Below, piece by piece: positions 26,794 to 35,818 of a stretch of DNA of 64,000 nucleotides. Below the pieces are notes generated by a model that was given only the letters and a program-made list of their open reading frames with translations, was not told the DNA's origin and searched no databases. Within the stretch, counting starts at the first letter, position 1. Each line of letters opens with the position of its first letter. The stretch is from NCBI GenBank assembly GCA_963698165.1, contig CAVOPT010000012.1, positions 185,367-249,366 of the forward strand, read 5' to 3'. A program made the position numbers and the translations under genes. The DNA comes from JAAYUJ01 sp963698165 (GTDB lineage: Bacteria > Desulfobacterota > Syntrophobacteria > Syntrophobacterales > Syntrophobacteraceae).

Positions 26794-27060
26794 AGTCTGT
26801 TGGAGGTAGTGAAAGGGGCCAAAAAGTGAGCTTCATCAACGGTCCTGTGGTAGAGTGCTGTCGACAAAAACGACACCTGGCCACGGGAGGCGCCAATGAA
26901 GCTCGGTCAAGCAATATCATGCTTGATGGGAGGCCTGGCGTAGGAATACTTTTTTCCTCTTGATAAACGCCCCACCGACGATGCTCGCAGGCACGATGAA
27001 AGAAGCTGCGCTGCGGCCAGGACCGCGCAGGAACTCACAACTTGGGAAAGGGGAAAACTC

Positions 27061-28494
27061 ATGGCACCAAAAGCCACAGTGATCGGTGCGGGACCCGGTG
27101 GATACGTCGCCGCCATACGTGCTGCCCAACGGGGTGCTGAAGTGACCGTCATCGAGGAGGATAATGTGGGAGGGACCTGCCTGAACTGGGGATGCATCCC
27201 TTCCAAGGTCATGATCACTACCGCGGAGCTCCTGGAAAAACTCCGCCGTACTCAGGAATTCGGTCTTGCGCTTCACGGCGAAGTCGCACTGGACATGCAG
27301 CGGCTCATGGAACGGAAAGAGAGGGTGATCCAGGATCAAAGCAAGGGAATCCTCGACATTTTCAGCCACCACAAGGTGCGCTATCTGAAGGGCAAGGGGC
27401 GGATTGTGGGGCCTCACCTCGCGACTGCTGCAATGCCGGACGGCACGACCGTAGAGGTGCCGTGGGACAAGCTGATTATCGCAACGGGAACGCGTCCCTT
27501 CAGCATTCCCAAGTTCCCGTTTGATGGCGACAGGATCCTGTCGAGCAACGATGCGCTTTCCCTCCGGCGCGTCCCTGAGTCGATCCTGATCGTCGGGGGC
27601 GGCGTAATCGGCTGCGAGTTCGCTTTTCTCCTGACCGCGCTGGGATCCAAGGTCACGGTGGTGGAGGCCCTGTCGCGAGTGCTTCCGCTTCCCTCGGTGG
27701 ATGAGAGCTGTTCCAAGGTCATTCAGCGAGAGATGAAGAAGCACAAGATCCGATCGATCCTGCAGCGCACGGTGGAGGAGGTGGAGGTCAAGGACGACGG
27801 ACTCCTGGTCACCATAGGACCGTCCCCCTTTGTCACGGACCTTAAAGAGAAGGACAGGCAGCCAGTGACCGTGGAAGTGGAGAAGGTGCTCGTTTGCATC
27901 GGACGGAAACCGAATACTGAAGACATCGGCCTCGAGACCATTGGCCTCCAGCCCGATGAGAGGGGTTGGATGATCGCCAACGAACGCATGGAGACCGCTG
28001 TTCCCCATGTTTTCGCCATCGGCGACGTGCTGGGACCGGCAAAGATCATGCTGGCTCATGTGGCTACCACGGAAGGGTTGGTTGCTGCCGAGAACGCCAT
28101 CGGCGGCAGTCGCACCATGGACTATCAGGTGGTGCCCGGCGCCATTTTTACCATGCCGGAAGTTGCTAATGTGGGGTTGACGGAGGCTCAGGCCATGGAG
28201 CAGGGAATCCCCGTTCGAGCGGAGAGCGTGCTCTTCCGCAATCTCGGAAAAGCCCAGGTGATCGGGGAGATCGCCGGTGAAGCGAAGATGGTTTCCGATG
28301 CGCTCACGGGAAAAGTGCTGGGTGTTCATATCGTCGGGCCACATGCAACGGATCTCATCGGCGAAGCCGCTTTGGCCGTCCGGATGGGTCACACTGTCAC
28401 GGAACTGGCCGAAACCATCCATGCGCATCCTACCCTGTCTGAGATCATGCTGGAAATTTCCTTCAAGTCCCTGGGCCGGGCGATTCATGGGTAA
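27061..28494 (+). CDS. lpdA: Dihydrolipoamide dehydrogenase
   Basis: FAD enzyme that reoxidises dihydrolipoyl-GcvH with NAD, the L protein of glycine cleavage. It has the FAD fold VIGAGPGGYVAAIRAAQ, redox-active C40 and C45 in GGTCLNWGCIPSK, the NAD fold ILIVGGGVIGCEFAFLL and the C-terminal catalytic HAHPTLSE. Length 477 is normal. It is transcribed opposite to the gcv operon, 290 bp behind dsdA. Confidence 0.96.
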   Translation: MAPKATVIGAGPGGYVAAIRAAQRGAEVTVIEEDNVGGTCLNWGCIPSKVMITTAELLEKLRRTQEFGLALHGEVALDMQRLMERKERVIQDQSKGILDIFSHHKVRYLKGKGRIVGPHLATAAMPDGTTVEVPWDKLIIATGTRPFSIPKFPFDGDRILSSNDALSLRRVPESILIVGGGVIGCEFAFLLTALGSKVTVVEALSRVLPLPSVDESCSKVIQREMKKHKIRSILQRTVEEVEVKDDGLLVTIGPSPFVTDLKEKDRQPVTVEVEKVLVCIGRKPNTEDIGLETIGLQPDERGWMIANERMETAVPHVFAIGDVLGPAKIMLAHVATTEGLVAAENAIGGSRTMDYQVVPGAIFTMPEVANVGLTEAQAMEQGIPVRAESVLFRNLGKAQVIGEIAGEAKMVSDALTGKVLGVHIVGPHATDLIGEAALAVRMGHTVTELAETIHAHPTLSEIMLEISFKSLGRAIHG

Positions 28495-28895
28495 AGGCTT
28501 TAACTTTATGGGCTCAAGTCACCTTCTGAGTGACTTCCTGGTGGTTGCTCTCGCACAATGGGCCGCGGGTGGCGGTCTGAGACGGTAACGGTCATGAACA
28601 TGCGGATTGTTCAGCAATTCCCGCAGCCCTTGAAAAGCAGCCACTCGTGGCATTCAAAGAAATCCCGGCCTTGAAACAGGCTCTGGAGGGTCGATTCAGG
28701 CGGCATCACCGCTTCATGTTGGAAAGGCGACATTCATCGTGAAAGAGTGTAATATGAAAACAATCCATCGGGTTGCTCCCGTGTGGAATGACGGTCAAAG
28801 CCATAACGATTTCTTGGAGATAACGCGCACGGTGAAAGAGAAGGCTCTTCCGCCGGCAAGCCAACCACCAGACCGTTGTAAGGAGGATGAAACCC
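28495..28895. other. Gap between lpdA and the ACT protein
   Basis: A 7-bp hairpin AAGTCAC/GTGACTT at 28514-28534 may slow or end transcription after lpdA, although no T-run follows. A 71-codon ORF (28739-28954) overlaps the next gene in another frame and has no recognisable motif, so I do not call it. AAGGAGG at 28879-28885 serves the next gene. Confidence 0.45.
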
Positions 28896-29423
28896 ATGCA
28901 TGGAAAATTCATTTTGACTGCGTTCGGAAAAGACAAGCCGGGCTGCATCGCTGATGTGACCCGCATGCTTTATGAACTCGGCTGTAATGTGGAAGATTCC
29001 GCCATGACTCGCGTTGCGGGTGAATACGCAATAATTCTCCTTTTTTCCGGTCAGGAGGAAGGGCTGCAAGAGAGGATGTCCAAGGAATGCCGAAGGCTTG
29101 ATACCGAAAGGGGGATCGCGGTTTATATGAGACCTTATAGATCCCCTGAGTCCGTGGTGCGAAAGCCTTACACCACGCATGTGGTGCACGTTGAGGGTGC
29201 CGATCAAGCGGGCATTGTCTACAAAGTCAGTCGGTGCCTTGCGGAAAACGATGTAAACGTATCGGATTTGCGGTCCAAGATTCAGCACTCCCCAGAGAGC
29301 GGGGAAGCCATCTACTCCATGAGGATCGAGGTTGAAATTCCTGAGGGGGTTGAGTTGAATACGATCAGGGAAGGACTCGGCCGGGTGGAGAGTGAGCTGC
29401 ATCTGGAAATCACGCTTGATTGA
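28896..29423 (+). CDS. Tandem ACT-domain protein, GcvR-like
   Basis: A 175-residue protein with two ACT domains (KFILTAFGKDKPGCIADVTRMLYE and THVVHVEGADQAGIVYKVSRCLAE). This arrangement is that of GcvR, the glycine-responsive regulator of the E. coli glycine cleavage operon. The start at 28896 is chosen because AAGGAGG lies 9 bases upstream; the earlier in-frame ATG would touch the Shine-Dalgarno. It probably senses glycine or a related amino acid. Since no GcvA-like partner is seen, how it acts is unclear. Confidence 0.85.
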   Translation: MHGKFILTAFGKDKPGCIADVTRMLYELGCNVEDSAMTRVAGEYAIILLFSGQEEGLQERMSKECRRLDTERGIAVYMRPYRSPESVVRKPYTTHVVHVEGADQAGIVYKVSRCLAENDVNVSDLRSKIQHSPESGEAIYSMRIEVEIPEGVELNTIREGLGRVESELHLEITLD

Positions 29424-29526
29424 GATGTTGCTTTTTCTCTGCTTTTTTTCGGGTCATCGCGGATTGCTGAAGCCTGAGAAACGCAAAAATTCCGATTCGT
29501 CTTTGCCGAACTTTCTGCCAAACAAA

Positions 29527-29583
29527 CTGCCGAACTGAGGGCTGCAGACGTGCATGAAACCTTTGGTTCGGCAGATGTTTTTT
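29527..29583 (+). terminator. Inverted repeat with T-run between convergent genes
   Basis: CTGCCGAAC (29527-29535) pairs with GTTCGGCAG (29566-29574), followed by ATGTTTTTT. The loop is long (30 bases). Further TGCCGAAC copies occur at about 29498 and 29589. It lies between the convergent ACT protein and apbE genes and may be a terminator, or a short repeat array bound by a regulator. No gene is seen from 29424 to 29708. Confidence 0.4.
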
Positions 29584-29708
29584 GACATGCCGAACTCGAC
29601 ATCTTTCCCCTCCCCGGCGTCTTCCCCAAATCTCTCCTCCCTTCACCGGGAATCCAATGCCAGTAATTATCTACAGTCATTACTTATGAAACACTCAAGT
29701 CTTTGTCA

Positions 29709-30752
29709 CTATCCCCAGCGTCGTGAGGACAACTGTGCGCCGGTGGAGGTGATGACGAGGCATTCGCGGCCCGGCAGGGAGTCTATGAAGGCCAGACCCT
29801 GCCTGGGGCCCATGACCATGACCGCAGTGGCCAGGGCGTCCGCCTCCATGGCCGTGGGCGCGAGGATTGACACGCTCACCGCAGTCTGGGGAGACCTTCC
29901 CGTGGCCGGGGTCACCACGTGGTGGTGGACCCGCCTGCGGTCGAAATAGACCTCGTAGCTGCCCGAGGTGGCCACCGCACCGGTCTGCAGGGAAATGACG
30001 TCGGGGTAACGGCCACCTTTGGCCGGGTCCTCGATAGCCACGGTCCATGGCTGTCCCGGGCCCTTGCTCCCGCTGACCCTGATGTCCCCGCCGGCATTCA
30101 CCAGGTGGTCATGCACGCCGCAGGTGGAGAGGACGGAAGAGGCCCGGTCCACGATGTAGCCCTTGGCGATGCCGTCGAGGGTCAGGGCCATGCCCTGGCG
30201 GACCAGGGTGATGCAGCCGTCCTGGTTGTGCACCTGCGTCGCGTCCACCAGGGCCAGCAATTCAGCCATTTCACCCTGGGAGAGTTCCAGGCTGAGGCCC
30301 TCGGCTGCACGCCTGCGGAGCGCATCCACCACCGGGGCCACGGTGGGGTCGAAGGCACCGTCGCTGAGTCCATGAATCGACCTGGCCCGCTCGAGGACTG
30401 TGCTCAGTTCCCAGGGTGCCCCCGAGAGTCGGCCGTCGCGGTTGAGGACGGACACCGCCGTGTCCCCGCGGTGGCGGTCGAACACGCTCATGAGCCGTTC
30501 CATCTCCTGGAAGGCTCGCCCAACGGCCGCTTCAGCCAGGTCCACGGATTCATGTACCACGGTGATGGCCACAAAGGTTCCCATGAGTGGCAGAGTCCGG
30601 GTCACGGCGATGCCGGTGCGGCCCAGGCGCATGTTTGCGGAGGAAGCGGCGGGAACCGCACCAGCGGCCGCAAGGCCCAGGCCCATGACACCGCACGTCC
30701 GCAGAAACTCCCGACGAGTGAGGGTGCTGGAAATGGTCTTCACCTGTTTCAT
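29709..30752 (-). CDS. apbE: FAD:protein FMN transferase
   Basis: Flavin transferase that attaches FMN to threonine in Dxx[ST]GA[ST] motifs, as in RnfG of the same operon. The N-terminus LTRREFLRTCGVMGLGLAAAG is a Tat signal, so it works outside the inner membrane. Core motifs are LPLMGTFVAITV, SDGAFDPTVAPVV, LDGIAKGYIVD, VNAGGDIRVSG and the metal site TPATGRSPQTAVSVSILAPTAMEADALATAV. It is the last gene of the rnf operon, 65 bp behind rnfB. Confidence 0.94.
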   Translation of the reverse strand: MKQVKTISSTLTRREFLRTCGVMGLGLAAAGAVPAASSANMRLGRTGIAVTRTLPLMGTFVAITVVHESVDLAEAAVGRAFQEMERLMSVFDRHRGDTAVSVLNRDGRLSGAPWELSTVLERARSIHGLSDGAFDPTVAPVVDALRRRAAEGLSLELSQGEMAELLALVDATQVHNQDGCITLVRQGMALTLDGIAKGYIVDRASSVLSTCGVHDHLVNAGGDIRVSGSKGPGQPWTVAIEDPAKGGRYPDVISLQTGAVATSGSYEVYFDRRRVHHHVVTPATGRSPQTAVSVSILAPTAMEADALATAVMVMGPRQGLAFIDSLPGRECLVITSTGAQLSSRRWG

Positions 30753-30817
30753 GTGATTGCTCCGGTTGGCGCCTCAGGGCCATGACCTGCACCGCGCAAG
30801 ACAGTTCAAGGGCCCTG

Positions 30818-31657
30818 TTACGCCGCTTTCAGCCTGACTGCCACTGTGACTCCCAGCCGGCGAATGATGCCGCGGGGGCATTTCTCCGCGCAGGCTTCCG
30901 GACAGGCTAGCCCATAAGCCAGGCACGCCACATGGTCGATGCGGATCACACCGTCTTCAAGACTGATGCAGCCGGCAGGGCATTCCTTGACGCACTTCAT
31001 GCAGCTGATGCAGCCGACTCCGCAGACTTCCGAGACAGCCTTGCCCTTGTCCCGGGATGAGCACAGAACCATGACTCGTGCCGCCAGGGGAATGATTTCC
31101 AGGATTCCGTTGGGACACACCCGCGTGCAGGTGCCGCAGCCCGTGCACTTCTCAGGCATGACGTGGACCTGGCCGTGAGCCATGTACATGGCGTCGAAGG
31201 GGCAGGCCCGCAGACAGTCCCCCAAGCCGATGCAGCAGTAGGCGCAGGCGTCTGGACTACCGACCTGCTTGGCCGCGACGCAAGTGGGAACCCCCTGGTA
31301 CTCATAGAGCACCCTCACGTTGCCCTCGGTTTTGGCGCAGCGCCGGAAAGCGACGATGGGTTCCGCAGGGCCCGCTGCCTTGCCTGTGAGCATGGCCACC
31401 TTGGCGGCCACATCCCTGCCTCCGGCGCAGCAGCGGTCCGCGGGAATGTCTGGGTCCCGGACCGCGGCAGCGGCGTAGCTCTCGCAGCCGGCAAAACCGC
31501 AGCCGCCGCAGTTGGCCCCGGGCAGGACTTCAAACACGGCCTCCACCTCTGGATCCTCCTCCACGGCCAGCAGTTTGGCGGCCACACCGAGGACCACCGA
31601 GCAGCCCAACCCCAAACCAAACATGACGAGAAGTGACGACACGATCATGATAGGCAC
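30818..31657 (-). CDS. rnfB: Rnf complex subunit B, multi-cluster ferredoxin
   Basis: Electron input subunit of the Rnf ferredoxin:NAD oxidoreductase. An N-terminal membrane helix (IVSSLLVMFGLGLGCSVVLG) is followed by the Fe-S domain GANCGGCGFAGC. Cysteine-rich ferredoxin modules follow, including CTGCGTCTRVCP and CISCMKCVKECP. A final CLAYGLACPEACAEKCP is an unusual extra motif. The length of 279 fits the Desulfovibrio-type proteins. Confidence 0.94.
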   Translation of the reverse strand: MPIMIVSSLLVMFGLGLGCSVVLGVAAKLLAVEEDPEVEAVFEVLPGANCGGCGFAGCESYAAAAVRDPDIPADRCCAGGRDVAAKVAMLTGKAAGPAEPIVAFRRCAKTEGNVRVLYEYQGVPTCVAAKQVGSPDACAYCCIGLGDCLRACPFDAMYMAHGQVHVMPEKCTGCGTCTRVCPNGILEIIPLAARVMVLCSSRDKGKAVSEVCGVGCISCMKCVKECPAGCISLEDGVIRIDHVACLAYGLACPEACAEKCPRGIIRRLGVTVAVRLKAA

Positions 31658-31715
31658 CTCTGTACTGCCGGCTGACGATCCCTTCCCGGGACGACAGGAT
31701 TCACCACATTACCTC

Positions 31716-32292
31716 CTATTCGATCATGCCTCGGAAGGCCAGGAAAGCCAGAGACATGAGTCCTGCCATGATGAGCCCGATGGAGGTGCCTCGCAAGGAT
31801 TTGGGCAGCCGGGTGATCACCAGGCGCTCCTGGATGCCGGCCATGAGCATGAGGGCCAGGGTGAAGCCCAAGGATGCCACAAGGGAATAGTAGAGGGAGA
31901 TGCCCAGGCCGTACTCTTTGCGCTGTACCAGGATCGCGATACCCAGCACCGCGCAGTTGGTGGTGATGAGAGGAAGGAAGATGCCCAGGGCCCTGTACAG
32001 GGTTGGGAGCATCTTTTTGAGAAACATTTCCACGAACTGCACCAGGGCGGCGATGACGAGGATGAAGACCAGGGTCTGCAGGTACCCCAGGCCTATCGGG
32101 TTGAGTGCGTAGGTCTGCATGAGCCAGGTGCATGCCTGTGGCCATGACCACTACGAAGACCACCGCGGCGCCCATGCCGACTGCGACGCCTCTTTCCTTG
32201 GAGCAGCCCAGGAAGGGGCAGTTGCCCAGGTACTGGGCCAAAAGGATGTTGTTGACAAAGATCGCGGAGATGAACATCAGGAAGTAGTCCAC
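31716..32292 (-). CDS. rnfA: Rnf complex subunit A, with a one-base frameshift
   Basis: Integral membrane subunit of Rnf, normally about 192 residues. The first part (GTG start at 32292 after GGAGGG) reads SAIFVNNILLAQYLGNCPFL and GMGAAVVFVVVMATGM. The rest, in another frame from about 32130, reads AIILVQRKEY-like AILVQRKEYGLGISLYYSLV and ends at 31716. An extra C in ATG-C-ACCTGG at about 32130 explains the break; removing it gives a normal RnfA. Probably a consensus error, since all other rnf genes around it are conserved. Confidence 0.88.
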
Positions 32293-32295
32293 GCC

Positions 32296-32988
32296 TCAAC
32301 CCTCCTGGAGGATCTGCTTGGATTCGCCAATGCTGCAAGCCCGGCAGCCGCTGCAGGAAACCGCCACCTCAGGCTCGGGCAGGCCCTGACGCCTGCTTTG
32401 CCAGATGGCCAGGAAGTTCATGGCCCCCAGAATGAGCCCCAGGCAGACGAAGGCCCCTGGGGCCTCCACCATGAAGGTGAAAGGCTTGAAGGGCGGTCCG
32501 AGAACGGTCGCACCGAACAGCTTCCCCGCCCCGAAGATCTCGCGCAGGCTGCCCAGGAAGGTCAGTGACAGGGTGTAGCCGATGCCCATCCCAAGTCCGT
32601 CGGCCACGGAGAGCAAAATAGGGTTCTTGCCCGCAAAAGCCTCGGCCCGGCCGAGAATGATGCAGTTGACCACGATGAGTGGCACGAAGATGCCAAGGCT
32701 CTGGTAGAGGGGGTATGCGTAGGCCTGCATGAGCAGCTCCACCGAGACCACCAGGGAGGCGGCGATGACGATGAAGCAGGCAATGCGCACCTTCTTGGGG
32801 ATGATCTTGCGCACCAGGGAGATGAGCGCATTGGACAGGACCAGCACGAAGATGACCGCCGCACCCATGCCCAGGCCGTCCGAGGCGGTCTTGGTGACCG
32901 CAAGGGTTGGGCACAGGCCGAGCACCAGCCGGAACGGCGGGATCTCCTTCCACATGCCCTTGGTCAACTCCTTGGTGAGGGTGGCCAT
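32296..32988 (-). CDS. rnfE: Rnf complex subunit E
   Basis: Integral membrane subunit homologous to RnfA/NqrD, 230 residues with six hydrophobic segments. Typical text includes LVLGLCPTLAVTKTASDGLGMG and PLIVVNCIILGRAEAFA. The C-terminal tail adds CSGCRACSIGES, four cysteines not needed for the core fold. It ends 3 bases before the rnfA start. Confidence 0.94.
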   Translation of the reverse strand: MATLTKELTKGMWKEIPPFRLVLGLCPTLAVTKTASDGLGMGAAVIFVLVLSNALISLVRKIIPKKVRIACFIVIAASLVVSVELLMQAYAYPLYQSLGIFVPLIVVNCIILGRAEAFAGKNPILLSVADGLGMGIGYTLSLTFLGSLREIFGAGKLFGATVLGPPFKPFTFMVEAPGAFVCLGLILGAMNFLAIWQSRRQGLPEPEVAVSCSGCRACSIGESKQILQEG

Positions 32989-33009
32989 GTTGTTCTCCTC
33001 GACAGGGCC

Positions 33010-33582
33010 TCAGAAGGCCCCCTCCAATTTGGGTTTCAGGCTCTTGTAAGCCTTGATGGCCCTGTTCACCGCGGTGACCGTGCCCGTGGAGGAGATGGTG
33101 GCCCCCGACACGGCGTCAATATTACCGCCCTTCCCTGACAGCCCGACCTTGTCCAGGGCCAGTCCCTTGAATTGCTTCTGATACTTGGGCTCGGTCACAC
33201 GCATACCCAGGCCCGGGGTTTCCTTGAGGGTGGTGACCCCAATGCCGGCCAGGGTATCCTTGGCCAGGTCAATGCCCACCATGACGCCGATTTCCCCGCC
33301 ATAGCCCGGGCCGAAGCTCTCCAGGGCCACGGCCGTGACCTTCCCCCCCTTCCTGGCCGGGAAAACGGTGACCGGGCCATCAGGGGTGTCGAACTTCCTG
33401 CGGTCGGCAATGGGATCGTTCTCTGCGTTGGCGAAGACGCTCTTGATGGCCGGACCCTGCACATAGAAGACTACCTGGTCTTCGATGGGCTTGGCGGTGA
33501 CTTCCTTGAGCAAGGCGAGGGAGAGGCCGGAGGCTCCGCTGATGAGGGAGAGCACCAGGATCATGTTGAAAATTTCGCGCAT
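33010..33582 (-). CDS. rnfG: Rnf complex subunit G, FMN-binding
   Basis: Periplasm-facing subunit with one N-terminal helix and an FMN-binding domain. The flavinylation motif DAVSGATISS places covalent FMN on Thr162, the target of the operon's ApbE. GYGGEIGVMVGIDLAKDTLAGI and ETPGLGMRV are family blocks. At 190 residues it is normal length. Confidence 0.94.
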   Translation of the reverse strand: MREIFNMILVLSLISGASGLSLALLKEVTAKPIEDQVVFYVQGPAIKSVFANAENDPIADRRKFDTPDGPVTVFPARKGGKVTAVALESFGPGYGGEIGVMVGIDLAKDTLAGIGVTTLKETPGLGMRVTEPKYQKQFKGLALDKVGLSGKGGNIDAVSGATISSTGTVTAVNRAIKAYKSLKPKLEGAF

Positions 33583-33585
33583 GAC

Positions 33586-34545
33586 TTACCTCGCACCGAA
33601 GGGTTTGGGCTTCATGAGGTCGAACATGGGCGTGAACAGGTTGGCCAGGAGAATGGCGAACGGCACCCCGTCCGAGTAAACGCCATAGACCCGAATGATC
33701 ACGGTCATGATCCCGCAAGTCAGTCCGAAGCAGATCATGGCCGTCCTGTTCACCGGCGAGGAGTTGGGGTCCGTGGCCAGGAAAAGGGCCCCAAAGATTG
33801 TGTTTCCGGCGAGCAGGTGGAACATGGGGCTCGGGTTTGCGAGGGCGTCCGTGGCAAAGAAGGTCCCGGCGGCCAAAAACACGCCGGCCAGAAAAGACAG
33901 CGGGATGGTCAACCTGAGGCAGCCGCGGGCCACCAGGAAGACCCCTCCCGCGAGGAGCGCCGCTACCTGCGCACCGCCAAGGGGCCCGAGTTGCCGGCCT
34001 AGGAACATGTCCACATGGTTTATTTTCTGGAATGCGGCTGTCAGCCCCATGAACTTGACCTGGGTCAGAGGGTTCACCAAGTCGGTGTAAAGCACAGAGG
34101 CGTCCGGATCCATTAGAGTCTTCCAGGAAATGGCCAGGATGGCCCAACCGACGGCGGGCGGACACAGGGGGTTGCCGCCCAGACCGCCGAAGAGCATCTT
34201 GCCGACGACGATGGACACGGCGGCGCCCATTATCACCAGCCACCACGGCGCGGTGGACGGCAGGAGGAAAGCGAAGAGGAGGCCCACGACCACGGCGTGG
34301 AAGTCATCCACACTCGACTCACGTTCCATGACCTTGAAGCACAGGGCCTCCACGGCCACGGCGGTGGCGCAGGAGAGGGCCATGACCCGCAGGGCGGGAA
34401 AGCCGTAATAATACACGGCCATGAAGGCAGCAGGCAGCAGGGCCAGGACGGTGTGGACCATGACCGCGGGGACGGTGCGGCCATTGTGCCAGTGCGGCGG
34501 TGCAGCCACGGTGTAGAGGGTTTGTGCGGTTGCCTCGTTCGCCAT
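33586..34545 (-). CDS. rnfD: Rnf complex subunit D
   Basis: Polytopic membrane subunit, 319 residues. Conserved text includes AVVVGLLFAFLLPSTAPWWLVIMG, FGGLGGNPLCPPAVGWAIL and FGALFLATDPNSSPVN. I find no Dxx[ST]GA[ST] flavinylation motif, which most RnfD proteins have in the loop before the fifth helix, so this subunit may lack covalent FMN. It lies 4 bases before rnfG. Confidence 0.93.
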   Translation of the reverse strand: MANEATAQTLYTVAAPPHWHNGRTVPAVMVHTVLALLPAAFMAVYYYGFPALRVMALSCATAVAVEALCFKVMERESSVDDFHAVVVGLLFAFLLPSTAPWWLVIMGAAVSIVVGKMLFGGLGGNPLCPPAVGWAILAISWKTLMDPDASVLYTDLVNPLTQVKFMGLTAAFQKINHVDMFLGRQLGPLGGAQVAALLAGGVFLVARGCLRLTIPLSFLAGVFLAAGTFFATDALANPSPMFHLLAGNTIFGALFLATDPNSSPVNRTAMICFGLTCGIMTVIIRVYGVYSDGVPFAILLANLFTPMFDLMKPKPFGAR

Positions 34546-34566
34546 GGGAGCGTCCTCTCTTGTCGT

Positions 34567-35813
34567 CTAAAAACCCTGAAGGCGGCAGGGTGTGAGGGCC
34601 GAGGTCCGGAGGTTCAGTGCCTCTTTCCCCAACCGGATGAGCTGCACCATGGGCCGCCGGGCCGTGCACACATAACCGCACAGGCCGCACTCCATGCAGG
34701 CCTCGATGTGGAACTCCCCGGCCTTGTCGAACATTCCGAACTCGACGTAGCGGGTCACGAACCCGGGCATGATCCGGGATGGGCACACGAGGGTGCATTC
34801 GCCGCAGTTGATACAGGCTTTGTCGGTGACTGGCGGAAAGGCGCCCTGAGGGATGACCGTGAGCGAGAAGTCGTCTTTGCTCACCCCGGTCTCCAGGGCG
34901 CGAACGGCCTTGCCGCGCATGGGGCCGCCCACGACCACCCGGTCGCCTGGCGCGGCGGCAACGCCTGCCTTCTCCAGGACCGCGGCCAGCGGCGTCCCCA
35001 CCTTGACTCGAAAGGCGGCCCCGCCTGCTGTCAGGACCGTCTCCGTGAGGGGAAGGCCGGTCTCGGCCACCTGACCCACGGCGTAGAGTTCCATGACACT
35101 GGCGACGGTCACGTCCGTGGCCTGCTCCTTGCCGGTGAGGGCCTTGATCACCAGGGGATTGAGGCTGTTGGGGTAGTTCGGAGCTACGAGCTTGGCAGTG
35201 CAGCCGTGGAGGCCCCTGTCGTTCCTGTCGAATACGGCCATACGGATTGCGGATGGCTCGACCAGTTCCTGGACCACGGAGAGGCCCTTCTCCAGAGTCT
35301 CCCGGAACTCTTTCAACAGCAGTTCGGCAATGCCTGTGCCGGGATCCGGATTGAGGCCGTTGACGATGAGTGTCGCCGCCTTCGCAAAGGGCTTGGTGGA
35401 AATGCCCATGGCCTTGAGAGCCTTTTTCAGGTCCTCTCGCGCCAGGGCCAAAAGGTTCGCGGGCTCACCCGGGGCGGCTGTGGGCGGTGCATCCGCTCCC
35501 TTGGAAGATTAGATTCGCCCGCACCTGCGGTGATGACCACCGCGGAGTCAGTCACGTCCGCAACGATTCCCATGATGGGCGAGTGCACGTCGCCCACGGC
35601 GGGGTCGGGATGCTCGGCCAGCAGGGTCCCCGGCGCCACCAGGGCCCTCTTCTTGATGGTCTTCGTGGAGTGGCCTTGCAACGGCACGCGAACCACCTCG
35701 GGATCGGGACCGTCCTGCATGGGGCCGCTGATGCCGGTTAACAGCGTGAGGCTTGGCGCAGAGCTTTTGATTGCTGCCAATAGCCGAGGACGTGGTTTTG
35801 CGTTCGTAGTCAT
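34567..35813 (-). CDS. rnfC: Rnf complex subunit C, with a one-base frameshift
   Basis: Peripheral subunit that contacts NAD and ferredoxin. The N-terminal part (35813 to about 35500) has the biotinyl-like HSPIMGIVADVTDSAVVI domain. The rest, in the next frame, holds the SLBB-type region and two clusters, CINCGECTLVCPSRI and CMECGLCGYVCTARRP. Adding one A in CCAAGGGAG at about 35499 joins the two parts. The protein lacks the N-terminal glycine-rich NADH loop of E. coli RsxC and matches the short Desulfovibrio form. Probably a sequencing indel. Confidence 0.87.
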
Positions 35814-35818
35814 GGCGA

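Noticed and set aside
26917..28488. 523-residue minus-strand ORF opposite lpdA
   Set aside because: Mirror of a high-GC coding frame; the plus strand encodes a complete dihydrolipoamide dehydrogenase.
28739..28954. 71-codon ORF ahead of the ACT-domain gene
   Set aside because: It runs into the ACT gene in another frame and has no recognisable motif; kept only as a remark on the gap.
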